Source of the DNA: Streptomyces marincola
Lineage (GTDB): Bacteria; Actinomycetota; Actinomycetes; Streptomycetales; Streptomycetaceae
Length of the DNA stretch: 64,000 nucleotides
Assembly (NCBI RefSeq): GCF_020410765.1
Contig: NZ_CP084541.1
Span: 4,855,001 to 4,919,000 of the forward strand
Direction: 5' to 3'
The position numbers were made by a program, and so were the translations under genes. Numbering within the stretch: position 1 is the stretch's first letter; the number at the start of each line of letters is the position of its first letter. The notes under the pieces are model-generated. The model had not been told where the DNA came from and did no database searches. It saw nothing but the letters and a program-made list of their open reading frames with translations. Positions 23,763 through 32,143 of the stretch are shown here, piece after piece.

Positions 23763-25508
23763 ATGAGCCGCACCAACCCCCCACCCAGGCGCCGACGCCG
23801 CGCGCTGCTCACCGCCGGGGCGCTCGCCGCCACGGCACTGGGCACCGGGGGCATGATGCAGGGCACCGCCTCGGCGGCCGACTTCGCGTGCGAGGTCGAC
23901 TACTCCGCCAATGACTGGGGCTCGGGTTTCACCGCCAACCTGAGCATCACCAACACGGGCTCCACCGCGACCAACGGCTGGACGCTCACCTACTCGTACA
24001 CCGGCAACCAGCGTCTCTCGCAGGGCTGGAACGGCCAGTGGTCGCAGTCCGGGCAGACCGTCTCGGTCCGGGACACCGGCTGGAACGGCGCCATCGCGCC
24101 GAACGCCACCGTGTCCACCGGGGCGAACTTCACCTACTCCGGGACGAACGCCGCCCCGACGAGCTTCGCCGTCAACGGTGTGACCTGTGGCGAGGACGGC
24201 GGCGGCGGCCCCGGCCCCGGCCCCGGCCCCGACCCGGACCCGCCGGGTGACCGCGTGGACAACCCGTACGAGGACGCGGGCGTCTACGTCAACCCCGACT
24301 GGTCCGCGAACGCCGCGAGCGAGCCGGGCGGCAGCGCCATCGCCGACGAGCCGACGGCCGTGTGGCTGGACCGCAGGGCCGCGATCACCGGCGGTTCCGC
24401 CGGCAACAGCACGGGCCTGCGCGAGCACCTCGACAACGCGCTGGTCCAGGCCGAGGAGCACGAGAACTTCGTGTTCCAGGTGGTCGTCTACAACCTGCCC
24501 GGCCGCGACTGCGCCGCGCTGGCCTCCAACGGCGAGCTCGACGCGGACGAGATCGACGTCTACAAGGAGGAGTTCATCGACCCGATCGCCGACATCCTCG
24601 GCGACCCGGCGTACTCCGACCTGCGCATCGTGACGATCATCGAGATCGACTCGCTGCCGAACCTCATCACCAACGTGTCGCCGCGCGAGACCGCGACCGA
24701 GAACTGCGATGAGATGCTGGCCAACGGCCACTACCAGGAGGGCATCTCCTACGCCCTCGACACGCTCGGCGACATCCCGAACGTGTACAACTACGTCGAC
24801 GCCGGCCACTACGGCTGGATCGGCTGGGACGACAACTTCGGCGCGTCGGCCGAGCTGTTCTACGAGACCGCCACGATGAACGGCGCCTCCGTGGACGACG
24901 TGGCGGGCTTCATCGTCAACACGGCCAACTACGGCCCGACGGTCGAGCCTCACTACACCATCAACGACTCCGTGAACGGCACCTCCGTGCGGCAGTCGGA
25001 ATGGGTGGACTGGAACCGCTACGTGGACAACCAGTCCTTCGCGCTCGGCTTCCGTGAGGAACTGGTCAGCCAGGGCTTCAACCCCGAGATCGGCATGCTG
25101 ATCGACACCTCGCGCAACGGCTGGGGCGGCCCCGACCGTCCCACGGGCCCCGGTCCGAGGACGAACGTCGACGCCTATGTCGAGGGCAGCAGGGTCGACG
25201 GCCGGTACCAGGCGGGCAACTGGTGCAACCAGGAGGGCGCGGGCCTCGGTGAGCGGCCCACCGCCTCGCCGGTGCCGAACATCGACGCCTACGCGTGGAT
25301 CAAGCCCCCGGGGGAGTCGGACGGCTCCAGCCGCGAGATCCCGAACGACGAGGGCAAGGGCTTCGACCGGATGTGCGACCCCACCTACGAGGGGAACCCG
25401 CGCAACAACTACAACATGTCGGGTGCGCTGGACGACGCGCCCCTGTCGGGTCACTGGTTCTCCGCGCAGTTCCAGGAGCTGCTGGCGAACGCCTACCCGC
25501 CCCTGTGA
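23763..25508 (+). CDS. Secreted CBM2-GH6 exo-cellulase
   Basis: A 581-residue protein. The ATG at 23763 follows GAAAGGAATCGC and starts the same MSRTNPP signal-peptide opening as the CBM-less GH6. Residues about 40-142 are CBM2 (FACEVDYSANDWGSGF ... VNGVTCG; GWTLTYSYTGNQRL; GWNGQWSQSG). A Gly/Pro/Asp linker (GGGGPGPGPGPDPDPPG) covers about 145-162. The GH6 domain from about 164 has YNLPGRDCAAL with the catalytic Asp, EIDSLPNLI, IGWDDNF, DTSRNGWGGPDRP and CDPTYEGNPRN. It is a Cel6B-like non-reducing-end cellobiohydrolase and should act with the GH48 reducing-end enzyme next to it. The in-frame extension to 23607 runs through the operator and is not coding. Confidence 0.95.
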   Translation: MSRTNPPPRRRRRALLTAGALAATALGTGGMMQGTASAADFACEVDYSANDWGSGFTANLSITNTGSTATNGWTLTYSYTGNQRLSQGWNGQWSQSGQTVSVRDTGWNGAIAPNATVSTGANFTYSGTNAAPTSFAVNGVTCGEDGGGGPGPGPGPDPDPPGDRVDNPYEDAGVYVNPDWSANAASEPGGSAIADEPTAVWLDRRAAITGGSAGNSTGLREHLDNALVQAEEHENFVFQVVVYNLPGRDCAALASNGELDADEIDVYKEEFIDPIADILGDPAYSDLRIVTIIEIDSLPNLITNVSPRETATENCDEMLANGHYQEGISYALDTLGDIPNVYNYVDAGHYGWIGWDDNFGASAELFYETATMNGASVDDVAGFIVNTANYGPTVEPHYTINDSVNGTSVRQSEWVDWNRYVDNQSFALGFREELVSQGFNPEIGMLIDTSRNGWGGPDRPTGPGPRTNVDAYVEGSRVDGRYQAGNWCNQEGAGLGERPTASPVPNIDAYAWIKPPGESDGSSREIPNDEGKGFDRMCDPTYEGNPRNNYNMSGALDDAPLSGHWFSAQFQELLANAYPPL

Positions 25509-25580
25509 TCCACCCGGCGCCGCGGCCGACCCGGTGATCCGCTCCGGGCCGGCCCTGCCGCCGCCGTGAATCACACCCCC

Positions 25581-25617
25581 GCACCGGGGTCCCGGCACAC
25601 CGCCGGGGCCCCGGTGC
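25581..25617 (+). terminator. Terminator hairpin after CBM2-GH6
   Basis: GCACCGGGGTCCCGGC pairs with GCCGGGGCCCCGGTGC (16 positions, one G-U in RNA) over a 5-nt loop, 72 bp after the stop. Confidence 0.65.
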
Positions 25618-25823
25618 CGCGCGTTCGGCCCCGCCGCCGAAGGCCAGGCGCGCCGCGTGACCGCCAGGACACTCCGCGTGCCGGGCGGCCGTTCCGTGGC
25701 GCGCCTCACGCGCGCTCGGGCGCGGGTGCCGGGCGGCGGTCTGCCAGTCTTGACCGTGTCCCGGTGACCAGGACGGCCAGGAGCGGCCGGTCATGGCCAG
25801 GGGCGGTCAGCCGTGGTCAGCGG

Positions 25824-25900
25824 CGGTCGGGCCTGGGTCGTGCGTGGGTCGTGCGTGGGTCGTGCGTGGGTCGGGCCTGGGTCGGGCCTGGGTCGGACAT
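25824..25900. repeat. Seven-unit 11-bp tandem repeat
   Basis: Seven consecutive 11-bp units alternate between two main forms, GGGTCGTGCGT (three central units) and GGGTCGGGCCT (before and after), with a final degenerate unit. It lies in intergenic DNA about 175 bp before the SRAP gene. The units are too short and too regular for CRISPR. Confidence 0.85.
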
Positions 25901-26076
25901 GGTCGGGAACCCCCGGGGCACAAGATCGTCAACAAGGCCGCGACCGCGCGCCGTTGCCCCGTCCGCGGCTCCCGCCGACCCGGCGGACCCGGGTCGGCGG
26001 CCGGGGCGCCGACCCGGTACGGTGCCGAACGGGCCGCGGGAGCGGGTGTCCTCGCGAGCCGGAGGGGTGGAGTGAC

Positions 26077-26907
26077 ATGTGCGGACGGTACGCGGCCAGC
26101 CGGCGGCCCGAGGACCTCGTCGACCTGTTCGGCGTCGGGCTGTGGGACGAGGAGCGGCCCCTGCCCGCCGACTGGAACGTGGCGCCCACCAAAGAGGTGT
26201 ACGCCGTACTCGACCGCCCGGTGAAGGAGGCGGGGCCCGAGCCGGTGCGGCAGTTGCGCGCGCTGCGCTGGGGACTCGTTCCCTCGTGGGCGAAGTCCCC
26301 CGACACGGCCGTGAAGATGATCAACGCGCGGGCCGAGACCGTGCACGAGAAGCCGGCCTACCGGCGGCCGTTCGCCGCCCGGCGCTGCCTGCTCCCCGCC
26401 GACGGCTACTACGAGTGGGTCACCGGCGGCGCCGAGCGCGCCGAGGAGGAGAAGGGGAAGCGCAAGCGCCCCCGCAAGCAGCCGTACTTCGTCACCCCGG
26501 TCGACGGCTCGGTGATGGCCATGGCCGGCCTCTACGAGTTCTGGCGCGACCGCACGCTGCCCGACGACCACCCCCGGGCCTGGTGGGCCACGTGCACGGT
26601 GGTCACCACGGAGGCCGAGACCGCGCCGCTGCCCGTCGCGCCGGGCACGGAGGCGGAGGACGGGAGCGGCCCGAGGTCGCTGGCCGACATCCACCCGAGG
26701 ATGCCGCTGGTGCTGCCGCGGGACCGGTGGGACGCCTGGCTCGACCCGCGCCGCACGGACCCCGGGGAGGTGCGCGCGCTGCTCGCCCCGCCGCCGCCCG
26801 GCGGCCTGCGGGCGCACCCGGTGGCCACCGCGGTGAGCAACGTGCGCAACAACGGCCCCGAGCTGCTGCGCGAGCTGCCGGCCCCCGAGGAGGAGACGCT
26901 GTTCTGA
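26077..26907 (+). CDS. SOS response-associated peptidase (SRAP/YedK/HMCES family)
   Basis: A 276-residue protein. The ATG at 26077 places the essential Cys at position 2 (MCGRYA), which a longer start would destroy. Family motifs are WNVAPTKEVYAV, LRWGLVPSWAK, MINARAETV, LLPADGYYEW (catalytic Glu) and IHPRMPLVLP (His). SRAP proteins form a thiazolidine cross-link through Cys2 with abasic sites in single-stranded DNA and protect them from error-prone processing. Compared with short YedK there is a Lys/Arg/Glu-rich insert around residues 115-130. GGAGGGGTGGAGTGAC precedes the start. Confidence 0.9.
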   Translation: MCGRYAASRRPEDLVDLFGVGLWDEERPLPADWNVAPTKEVYAVLDRPVKEAGPEPVRQLRALRWGLVPSWAKSPDTAVKMINARAETVHEKPAYRRPFAARRCLLPADGYYEWVTGGAERAEEEKGKRKRPRKQPYFVTPVDGSVMAMAGLYEFWRDRTLPDDHPRAWWATCTVVTTEAETAPLPVAPGTEAEDGSGPRSLADIHPRMPLVLPRDRWDAWLDPRRTDPGEVRALLAPPPPGGLRAHPVATAVSNVRNNGPELLRELPAPEEETLF

Positions 26908-26961
26908 CCGCGCGCGTCCCCGCCTCGCGCCCCGGGCGCGCGGGGGCGGCGCGGCCGGCCG

Positions 26962-26987
26962 GGAATGCGCCGGGACCCGGACGTGTT
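26962..26987 (+). promoter_or_regulatory. SigR-type promoter upstream of sigR
   Basis: GGAAT at 26962-26966, 18 bases, then GTT at 26985-26987. This is the SigR consensus GGAAT-N18-GTT. It lies about 40 bp before the ATG at 27029, which fits thiol-stress autoinduction of a longer SigR form. Confidence 0.85.
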
Positions 26988-27028
26988 GTGCCGTACGACA
27001 CGCATCCGCAGAGAGGGAGACCGCCCCC

Positions 27029-27837
<809 letters not shown>

Positions 27838-27841
<4 letters not shown>

Positions 27842-28134
27842 GTGGCGACCGCCCGCACCCCACGGACTGCTCCGAGGTCCTTGGCCGCCTGTACGAGTAC
27901 CTGGACCGCGAGATGCCGGACGGCGACTGCGCGAAGTTCCAGGAGCACATCGACGAGTGCTCTCCGTGTCTGGAGAAGTACGGACTGGAGCAGTCCGTGA
28001 AGAAGCTCGTCAAGCGCTGCTGCGGCCACGACGAGGTACCGGCCGATCTCAGGTCGAAGGTGCTCGGCCGGATCGACGCCATTCGCGCCGGCGAGGCGGG
28101 GCCGGTGCGGCCCGACCCCGGCGAAGCCGCCTGA
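27838..28134 (+). CDS. rsrA: RsrA, zinc-binding redox-sensing anti-sigma factor
   Basis: A 98-residue ZAS-family anti-sigma factor. The HxxxCxxC motif is HIDECSPC, and an N-terminal Cys (DCSEV, residue 10) and a C-terminal pair (KRCCGHDE) are also present. Under reducing conditions zinc-bound RsrA holds SigR; disulfide stress expels zinc and frees it. It overlaps sigR by four bases, so translation is coupled. Confidence 0.95.
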
Positions 28135-28350
28135 CCTCCGGGTTCCGGTGGTCGGCCGGCCGCGGGGGGCCGGCCGCCCCGTCGCCTCGGCGCCCCGTTT
28201 TCACCCCGCTGGTTGTCCGTCGTCTCGCGCGCGGCGCCCGCCTGTCCCATCCTGTGAGCAGGCACCCGTCCGTCCATGGTTGGATGCGGCCCGGGACGGA
28301 CAGGAGAACTGTGAAGTGCACGCAACCACGCGGGAATCAGGCAGGACAAC

Positions 28351-29343
28351 GTGAGGATCTTCGGCAGGGTCCGCCAGCGCCCGTCCACGGACTGGCGGCT
28401 GGCCACCAACCGGGCGTTCACTCTCATCGACGACGGTCGCTACGACGACGCCGACGCCCTCCTCACGCGTGCCGCCGATCTGGAGCCCTGGCTCTCGGAG
28501 TCCTGGTTCAACCTCGCGCTGCTGCACAAGTTCCGGCACGACTGGGAGCAGGCGCGCTCCGCCGGCCTGCGGGCCGTGGCCCTGCTGGAGAAGGACGCGG
28601 GGGCGCCGGACTGGTGGAACGTGGGCATCGCCGCGACCGCGCTCCAGGACTGGCCGCTGGCCCGCAGGGCCTGGCAGGCGTACGGGCTGCCGGTGCCCGG
28701 GGCCGCCTCGATCGGTGACGAGCCGCTCGGCATGGACCTGGGCGGCGCGGCCGTGCGCCTCTCGCCCGAGGGCGAGGCCGAGGTGGTCTGGGGCCGGCGC
28801 ATGGACCCGGCGCGCATCGAGATCCAGAACATCCCGCTGCCCTCGTCCGGCCGCCGCTGGGGCGAGGTGGTCCTGCACGACGGCGTGCCGCGCGGCGAGC
28901 GGACCACGATGGCGGGCGGCGTGGCCTCCGTGTACCCGGTCTTCGACGAGATCGAGCTGTGGGCGCCCTCGGCCGTGCCGACCTGGGTCGTGCTGATCGA
29001 GGCGGCGACCGAGGCCGACCGCGACGCGCTGGAACGGCTCGCCGCCGACGCCGGGTACGCCGCCGAGGACTGGTCCTCCTCGGTGCGGCTGCTGTGCCGG
29101 GCCTGCTCCGAGAGCCGCATGCCGAGCGACGAGGGCGACGGCACGGCGCAGCACGACCCCCACGACCACAGCGCGCCCGGCCGTCCCGGACCGCTGGGGC
29201 ACACGGGACCCGGCGGCCTCTGGTCGCCAGAACGTGAGTGCGGTCTCGCGGCCCCCGGCGCCCTCGTGCGGGGCCTCCTCGACGGCTGGGTCGCCGACAG
29301 CCCGGACAGCCGCGAGTGGCGCGACCTGGAAGAGGTCTGCTGA
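28351..29343 (+). CDS. TPR-containing protein
   Basis: A 330-residue cytoplasmic protein. Residues about 15-110 contain TPR-like helices (AFTLIDDGRYDDADALLTRA; SWFNLALLHKFRHDWEQAR). The rest is a mixed region with VWGRRMDPARIEIQNIPLPS and EIELWAPSAVPTWVVLIEAA, then a His/Gly/Pro-rich linker and a short helical tail. The family recurs downstream of sigR-rsrA in Streptomyces as far as I recall, but no activity is known to me. The GTG at 28351 has GCAGGACAAC in front, a weak ribosome binding site. It is on the same strand as rsrA and def, with separate gaps of over 150 bp. Confidence 0.65.
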   Translation: MRIFGRVRQRPSTDWRLATNRAFTLIDDGRYDDADALLTRAADLEPWLSESWFNLALLHKFRHDWEQARSAGLRAVALLEKDAGAPDWWNVGIAATALQDWPLARRAWQAYGLPVPGAASIGDEPLGMDLGGAAVRLSPEGEAEVVWGRRMDPARIEIQNIPLPSSGRRWGEVVLHDGVPRGERTTMAGGVASVYPVFDEIELWAPSAVPTWVVLIEAATEADRDALERLAADAGYAAEDWSSSVRLLCRACSESRMPSDEGDGTAQHDPHDHSAPGRPGPLGHTGPGGLWSPERECGLAAPGALVRGLLDGWVADSPDSREWRDLEEVC

Positions 29344-29495
29344 GGCCCTGCCGCGCGAGCGGCGCGCGGGCGCCCGCGCCCGCCCCGCCGGCCTGCCCGG
29401 GCGGCACCCCGGGCCCGTCCCGCCTGTCCGCCCGGGCCCGTAAGCTGTACGGATCATTCCGTAGCACAGGATCACCGAAAGGCACATGGCCGACC

Positions 29496-30128
29496 ATGGC
29501 ACAGCAAGAGACCGATGAACGGGCCGACGAGGAGTTCATCGACGACACCGAGAACTGTGCGGAGCGGGAGCGGGCCCACCGGGAGCGGGGCACGGCCCGC
29601 CCCATCACGGTCGTGGGGCACCCGATGCTGCACCGCGAGTGCCGCGATGTGACGGAGTTCGACGACTCCCTGGCCGCGTTGATCGACGACATGTTCGCCA
29701 GCCAGCGCGCGGCCGAGGGGGTCGGCCTGGCCGCGAACCAGATCGGTGTGGACCTGAAGGTCTTCGTCTACGACTGCCCCGACGACGACGGGGTCAGGCA
29801 CGTCGGCGTGGTCTGCAATCCGGTCCTGGACGAACTGCCCGCCGAGCAGCGGGTGCTCGACGACAGCAACGAGGGCTGCCTGTCGGTGCCCACCGCCTAC
29901 GAGGAGTTGGCCAGGCCCGACTACGCCGTGGTGCGCGGCCAGGACGCGACGGGCGCGCCCATCGCGGTGCGCGGCCGCGGGTACTTCGCGCGCTGCCTCC
30001 AGCACGAGACGGACCACCTCTACGGGCGGCTCTACATCGACCGGCTGTCCAAGCGCGAGCGCAAGCGGGCGCTGAAGATGATGGCCGAGGGCACGCCCAG
30101 GTACGAGACGGTGCCCAACGAGGCGTGA
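29496..30128 (+). CDS. def: Peptide deformylase
   Basis: A 210-residue protein. The ATG at 29496 (MAQQETDERADEE) is chosen because Streptomyces deformylases with this acidic N-terminal extension start with MAQQ; upstream frame has no support. Motif 1 is EGVGLAANQIG (residues 75-84), motif 2 is NEGCLSVP with metal ligand Cys128, and motif 3 is CLQHETDHLYG with His170, Glu171 and His174. It removes the formyl group from new proteins. It appears monocistronic. The ribosome binding site GAAAGG is about 13 bases away, longer than usual, and an out-of-frame ATG lies between. Confidence 0.93.
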   Translation: MAQQETDERADEEFIDDTENCAERERAHRERGTARPITVVGHPMLHRECRDVTEFDDSLAALIDDMFASQRAAEGVGLAANQIGVDLKVFVYDCPDDDGVRHVGVVCNPVLDELPAEQRVLDDSNEGCLSVPTAYEELARPDYAVVRGQDATGAPIAVRGRGYFARCLQHETDHLYGRLYIDRLSKRERKRALKMMAEGTPRYETVPNEA

Positions 30129-30276
30129 GGCGCGGGCCGCGGGCGCGCCACGCGGCACCGGCGGAACGGGAGAGCGCCACAGGGCTGGTCCTGTGGCGTT
30201 CAACTGCCCCGGTTGACGCGCGTTGACCCTTCCGCCACGCTCATGGGCGACCTACCTCTCTCCCCACGGAGGCAGC

Positions 30277-31011
30277 ATGTTCAGACGCGCGGTGCGTATC
30301 CTGCTCGCTTTTGTCATGATCGGGTCAGCGGCTTTGGTGGGAACCGTGGCCACGGCCGGCACGGCCCATGCGGACGGCTGCTACACCTGGAACCGCACCC
30401 TCAGCCAGGGAGCTTCGGGCGAGGACGTCCGCCAGCTCCAGATCCGCGTCTCCGGCTACCCGGGCTACGGCGCGGTCCTGGCGATCGACGGCCAGTACGG
30501 CCCGGCCACGGCCGCCGCCGTCCGCCGGTTCCAGCAGGCGTACGGGCTCGGCGCCGACGGCGTCGCCGGCCCGCAGACGTTCAACCGGATCTACGCCCTC
30601 CAGGACAACGACTGCACGCCGATCCACTTCACCTACGGCGAGTTGAACCGCTGCAACTCCACGTGGTCGGGCGGCGCCGTCAGCGCCTCCCAGGCCCGCG
30701 CCAACGCGCTGGTGGGCATGTGGAAGCTGGAGGCCCTGCGGCACGCGCTGAACGACCGGCCTCTGGTCGTCAGCAGCGGCTTCAGGTCCTACGCCTGCAA
30801 CAGCGCGGCGGGCGGCTCCTCCACCAGCCGGCACCTGTACGGCGACGGGATCGACCTCGTCGGCAACCCGACCCTGTGCCAGATCGTGCTCCAGGCGCGC
30901 TACCACGGCTTCAACGAGATCCTCGGCCCCGGCTACCAGGGCCACGACGACCACGCCCACCTCGCCCACCGGTCCAACCGCTTCTGGTCCGCGCCCAGTT
31001 GCGGCATGTGA
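30277..31011 (+). CDS. Secreted zinc D-Ala-D-Ala carboxypeptidase with peptidoglycan-binding domain (M15)
   Basis: A 244-residue protein. ACGGAGGCAGC precedes the ATG at 30277. A signal peptide (ILLAFVMIGSAALVGTVATAG) is cleaved near AHADG. Residues about 40-108 form a PG_binding_1 three-helix module (LSQGASGEDVRQLQIRV; IDGQYGPATAAAVRRFQ). The C-terminal M15 domain has zinc ligands in SRHLYGDGIDL (His, Asp) and DDHAHL (His). This is the architecture of the Streptomyces albus G zinc carboxypeptidase, which trims stem-peptide D-alanine in the cell wall. It is convergent with nrdB; a strong hairpin separates them. Confidence 0.9.
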   Translation: MFRRAVRILLAFVMIGSAALVGTVATAGTAHADGCYTWNRTLSQGASGEDVRQLQIRVSGYPGYGAVLAIDGQYGPATAAAVRRFQQAYGLGADGVAGPQTFNRIYALQDNDCTPIHFTYGELNRCNSTWSGGAVSASQARANALVGMWKLEALRHALNDRPLVVSSGFRSYACNSAAGGSSTSRHLYGDGIDLVGNPTLCQIVLQARYHGFNEILGPGYQGHDDHAHLAHRSNRFWSAPSCGM

Positions 31012-31012
31012 C

Positions 31013-31054
31013 CGCCCGCCCGACCGGGCGGAACGCCCGCCCGACCGGGCGGAA
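31013..31054. repeat. Tandem 21-bp repeat between the carboxypeptidase and nrdB
   Basis: Two copies of CGCCCGCCCGACCGGGCGGAA lie side by side directly after the carboxypeptidase stop. Each copy contains a small inverted repeat (CCGCCC...GGGCGG). Confidence 0.75.
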
Positions 31055-31069
31055 CGGCACACACGCGAA

Positions 31070-31097
31070 GGCGGCCCGCGCCACGGCGCGGGCCGCC
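31070..31097. terminator. Bidirectional terminator between the carboxypeptidase and nrdB
   Basis: A perfect 13-bp stem (GGCGGCCCGCGCC with GGCGCGGGCCGCC) and a 2-nt loop between convergent genes. Confidence 0.7.
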
Positions 31098-31117
31098 CCC
31101 GTCTCCCTGAGTGCCCG

Positions 31118-32143
31118 TCAGAAGTCGTCGTCGAAGGAGACGTTGCCCTCGACGGCGACCTGGTAGGCGGAGGGCCGCCGCTCGAAGAAGTTCGTCAGCT
31201 CCTGGACGTTCTGCAACTCCATGAACGCGAACGGGTTCCGCGCGCCGAACACCGGGCTCAGGCCGAGGCGCACCAGGCGCTGGTCGGCCACGCACTCCAG
31301 GTACTGGCGCATCGACTCGGTGTTCATGCCGGGCAGCCCGTCACCGCACAGGTCGCGCGCGAACTGGAGCTCCGCGTCGACGGCCTCCCGCAGCATCGCG
31401 GTGACCTCGCGCTCCATCTCCTCGTCGAACAGCTCGGGCTCCTCCTGGCGGACGGTGTCCACGACGGAGAACGCGAACTCCATGTGCATGCTCTCGTCCC
31501 TGAACACCCAGTTGGTGCCCGTGGCGAGCCCGTGCAGCAGCCCCCGGGAGCGGAACCAGTACACGTAGGCGAACGCGCCGTAGAAGAACAGGCCCTCGAT
31601 GCACGCGGCGAAGCAGATGAGGTTCAGCAGGAAGCGCCGCCGGTCCTCCTTGCTCTCCAGCCGCTGGATGTCCTCGACCGAGTCCATCCAGCGGAAGCAG
31701 AACTGCGCCTTCTCGCGGATCGACGGGATGTTCTCCACGGCCGCGAACGCCGCCACCCGCTCGTCCGGGTCGGGCAGGTAGGTGTCGAGCAGCGTCAGGT
31801 AGAACTGGACGTGCACGGCCTCCTCGAACAGCTGCCTGGACAGGTACAGGCGCGCCTCGGGGGAGTTGATGTGCTTGTAGAGGGTGAGTACGAGGTTGTT
31901 CGCCACGATCGAGTCGCCGGTCGCGAAGAACGCCACGAGCCGCCCGATCAAGTGCTGTTCGCCGGGCGAGAGTTTCGCCAGGTCGGCGACGTCGGAGTGG
32001 AGGTCGACCTCCTCCACGGTCCAGGTGTTCTTGATGGCGTCCCGGTACCGCTCGTAGAACTCCGGGTAGCGCATCGGGCGCAGCGTCAGCTCGAAGCCGG
32101 GGTCGAGCAGGTTCTTGGTCTGGGCGGGGGCGGTCACTGGCAT
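31118..32143 (-). CDS. nrdB: Class I ribonucleotide reductase small subunit
   Basis: A 341-residue protein from the ATG at 32143 (MPVTAPAQTKNLLDPG), which overlaps the nrdA end by ten bases. It is a diiron ferritin-like protein. The metal-binding helix reads FEEAVHVQFYLTLLD: Glu and His ligands with the radical Tyr four residues after the His, as in class Ia. A second helix reads RDESMHMEFAF. The C-terminal tail (GNVSFDDDF) should dock in NrdA. It supplies the tyrosyl radical for deoxynucleotide synthesis. It is controlled by the operon's cobalamin riboswitch. No nrdS-like regulator follows; the carboxypeptidase gene comes next on the other strand. Confidence 0.93.
   Translation of the reverse strand: MPVTAPAQTKNLLDPGFELTLRPMRYPEFYERYRDAIKNTWTVEEVDLHSDVADLAKLSPGEQHLIGRLVAFFATGDSIVANNLVLTLYKHINSPEARLYLSRQLFEEAVHVQFYLTLLDTYLPDPDERVAAFAAVENIPSIREKAQFCFRWMDSVEDIQRLESKEDRRRFLLNLICFAACIEGLFFYGAFAYVYWFRSRGLLHGLATGTNWVFRDESMHMEFAFSVVDTVRQEEPELFDEEMEREVTAMLREAVDAELQFARDLCGDGLPGMNTESMRQYLECVADQRLVRLGLSPVFGARNPFAFMELQNVQELTNFFERRPSAYQVAVEGNVSFDDDF

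Larger units (their letters stand above)
25509..26076. other. Intergenic region downstream of CBM2-GH6
   Basis: This 568-bp region holds a terminator hairpin and an 11-bp tandem repeat. Open frames through it (for example 25566-26075) are repeat-driven and have no family features. Confidence 0.5.

Noticed and set aside
25824..25900. Regular repeat array as a CRISPR
   Set aside because: The 11-bp units abut with no spacers, and no cas genes are present.
25566..26075. Open frame between CBM2-GH6 and the SRAP gene
   Set aside because: It is driven by the hairpin and tandem repeat and shows no domain or credible ribosome binding site.
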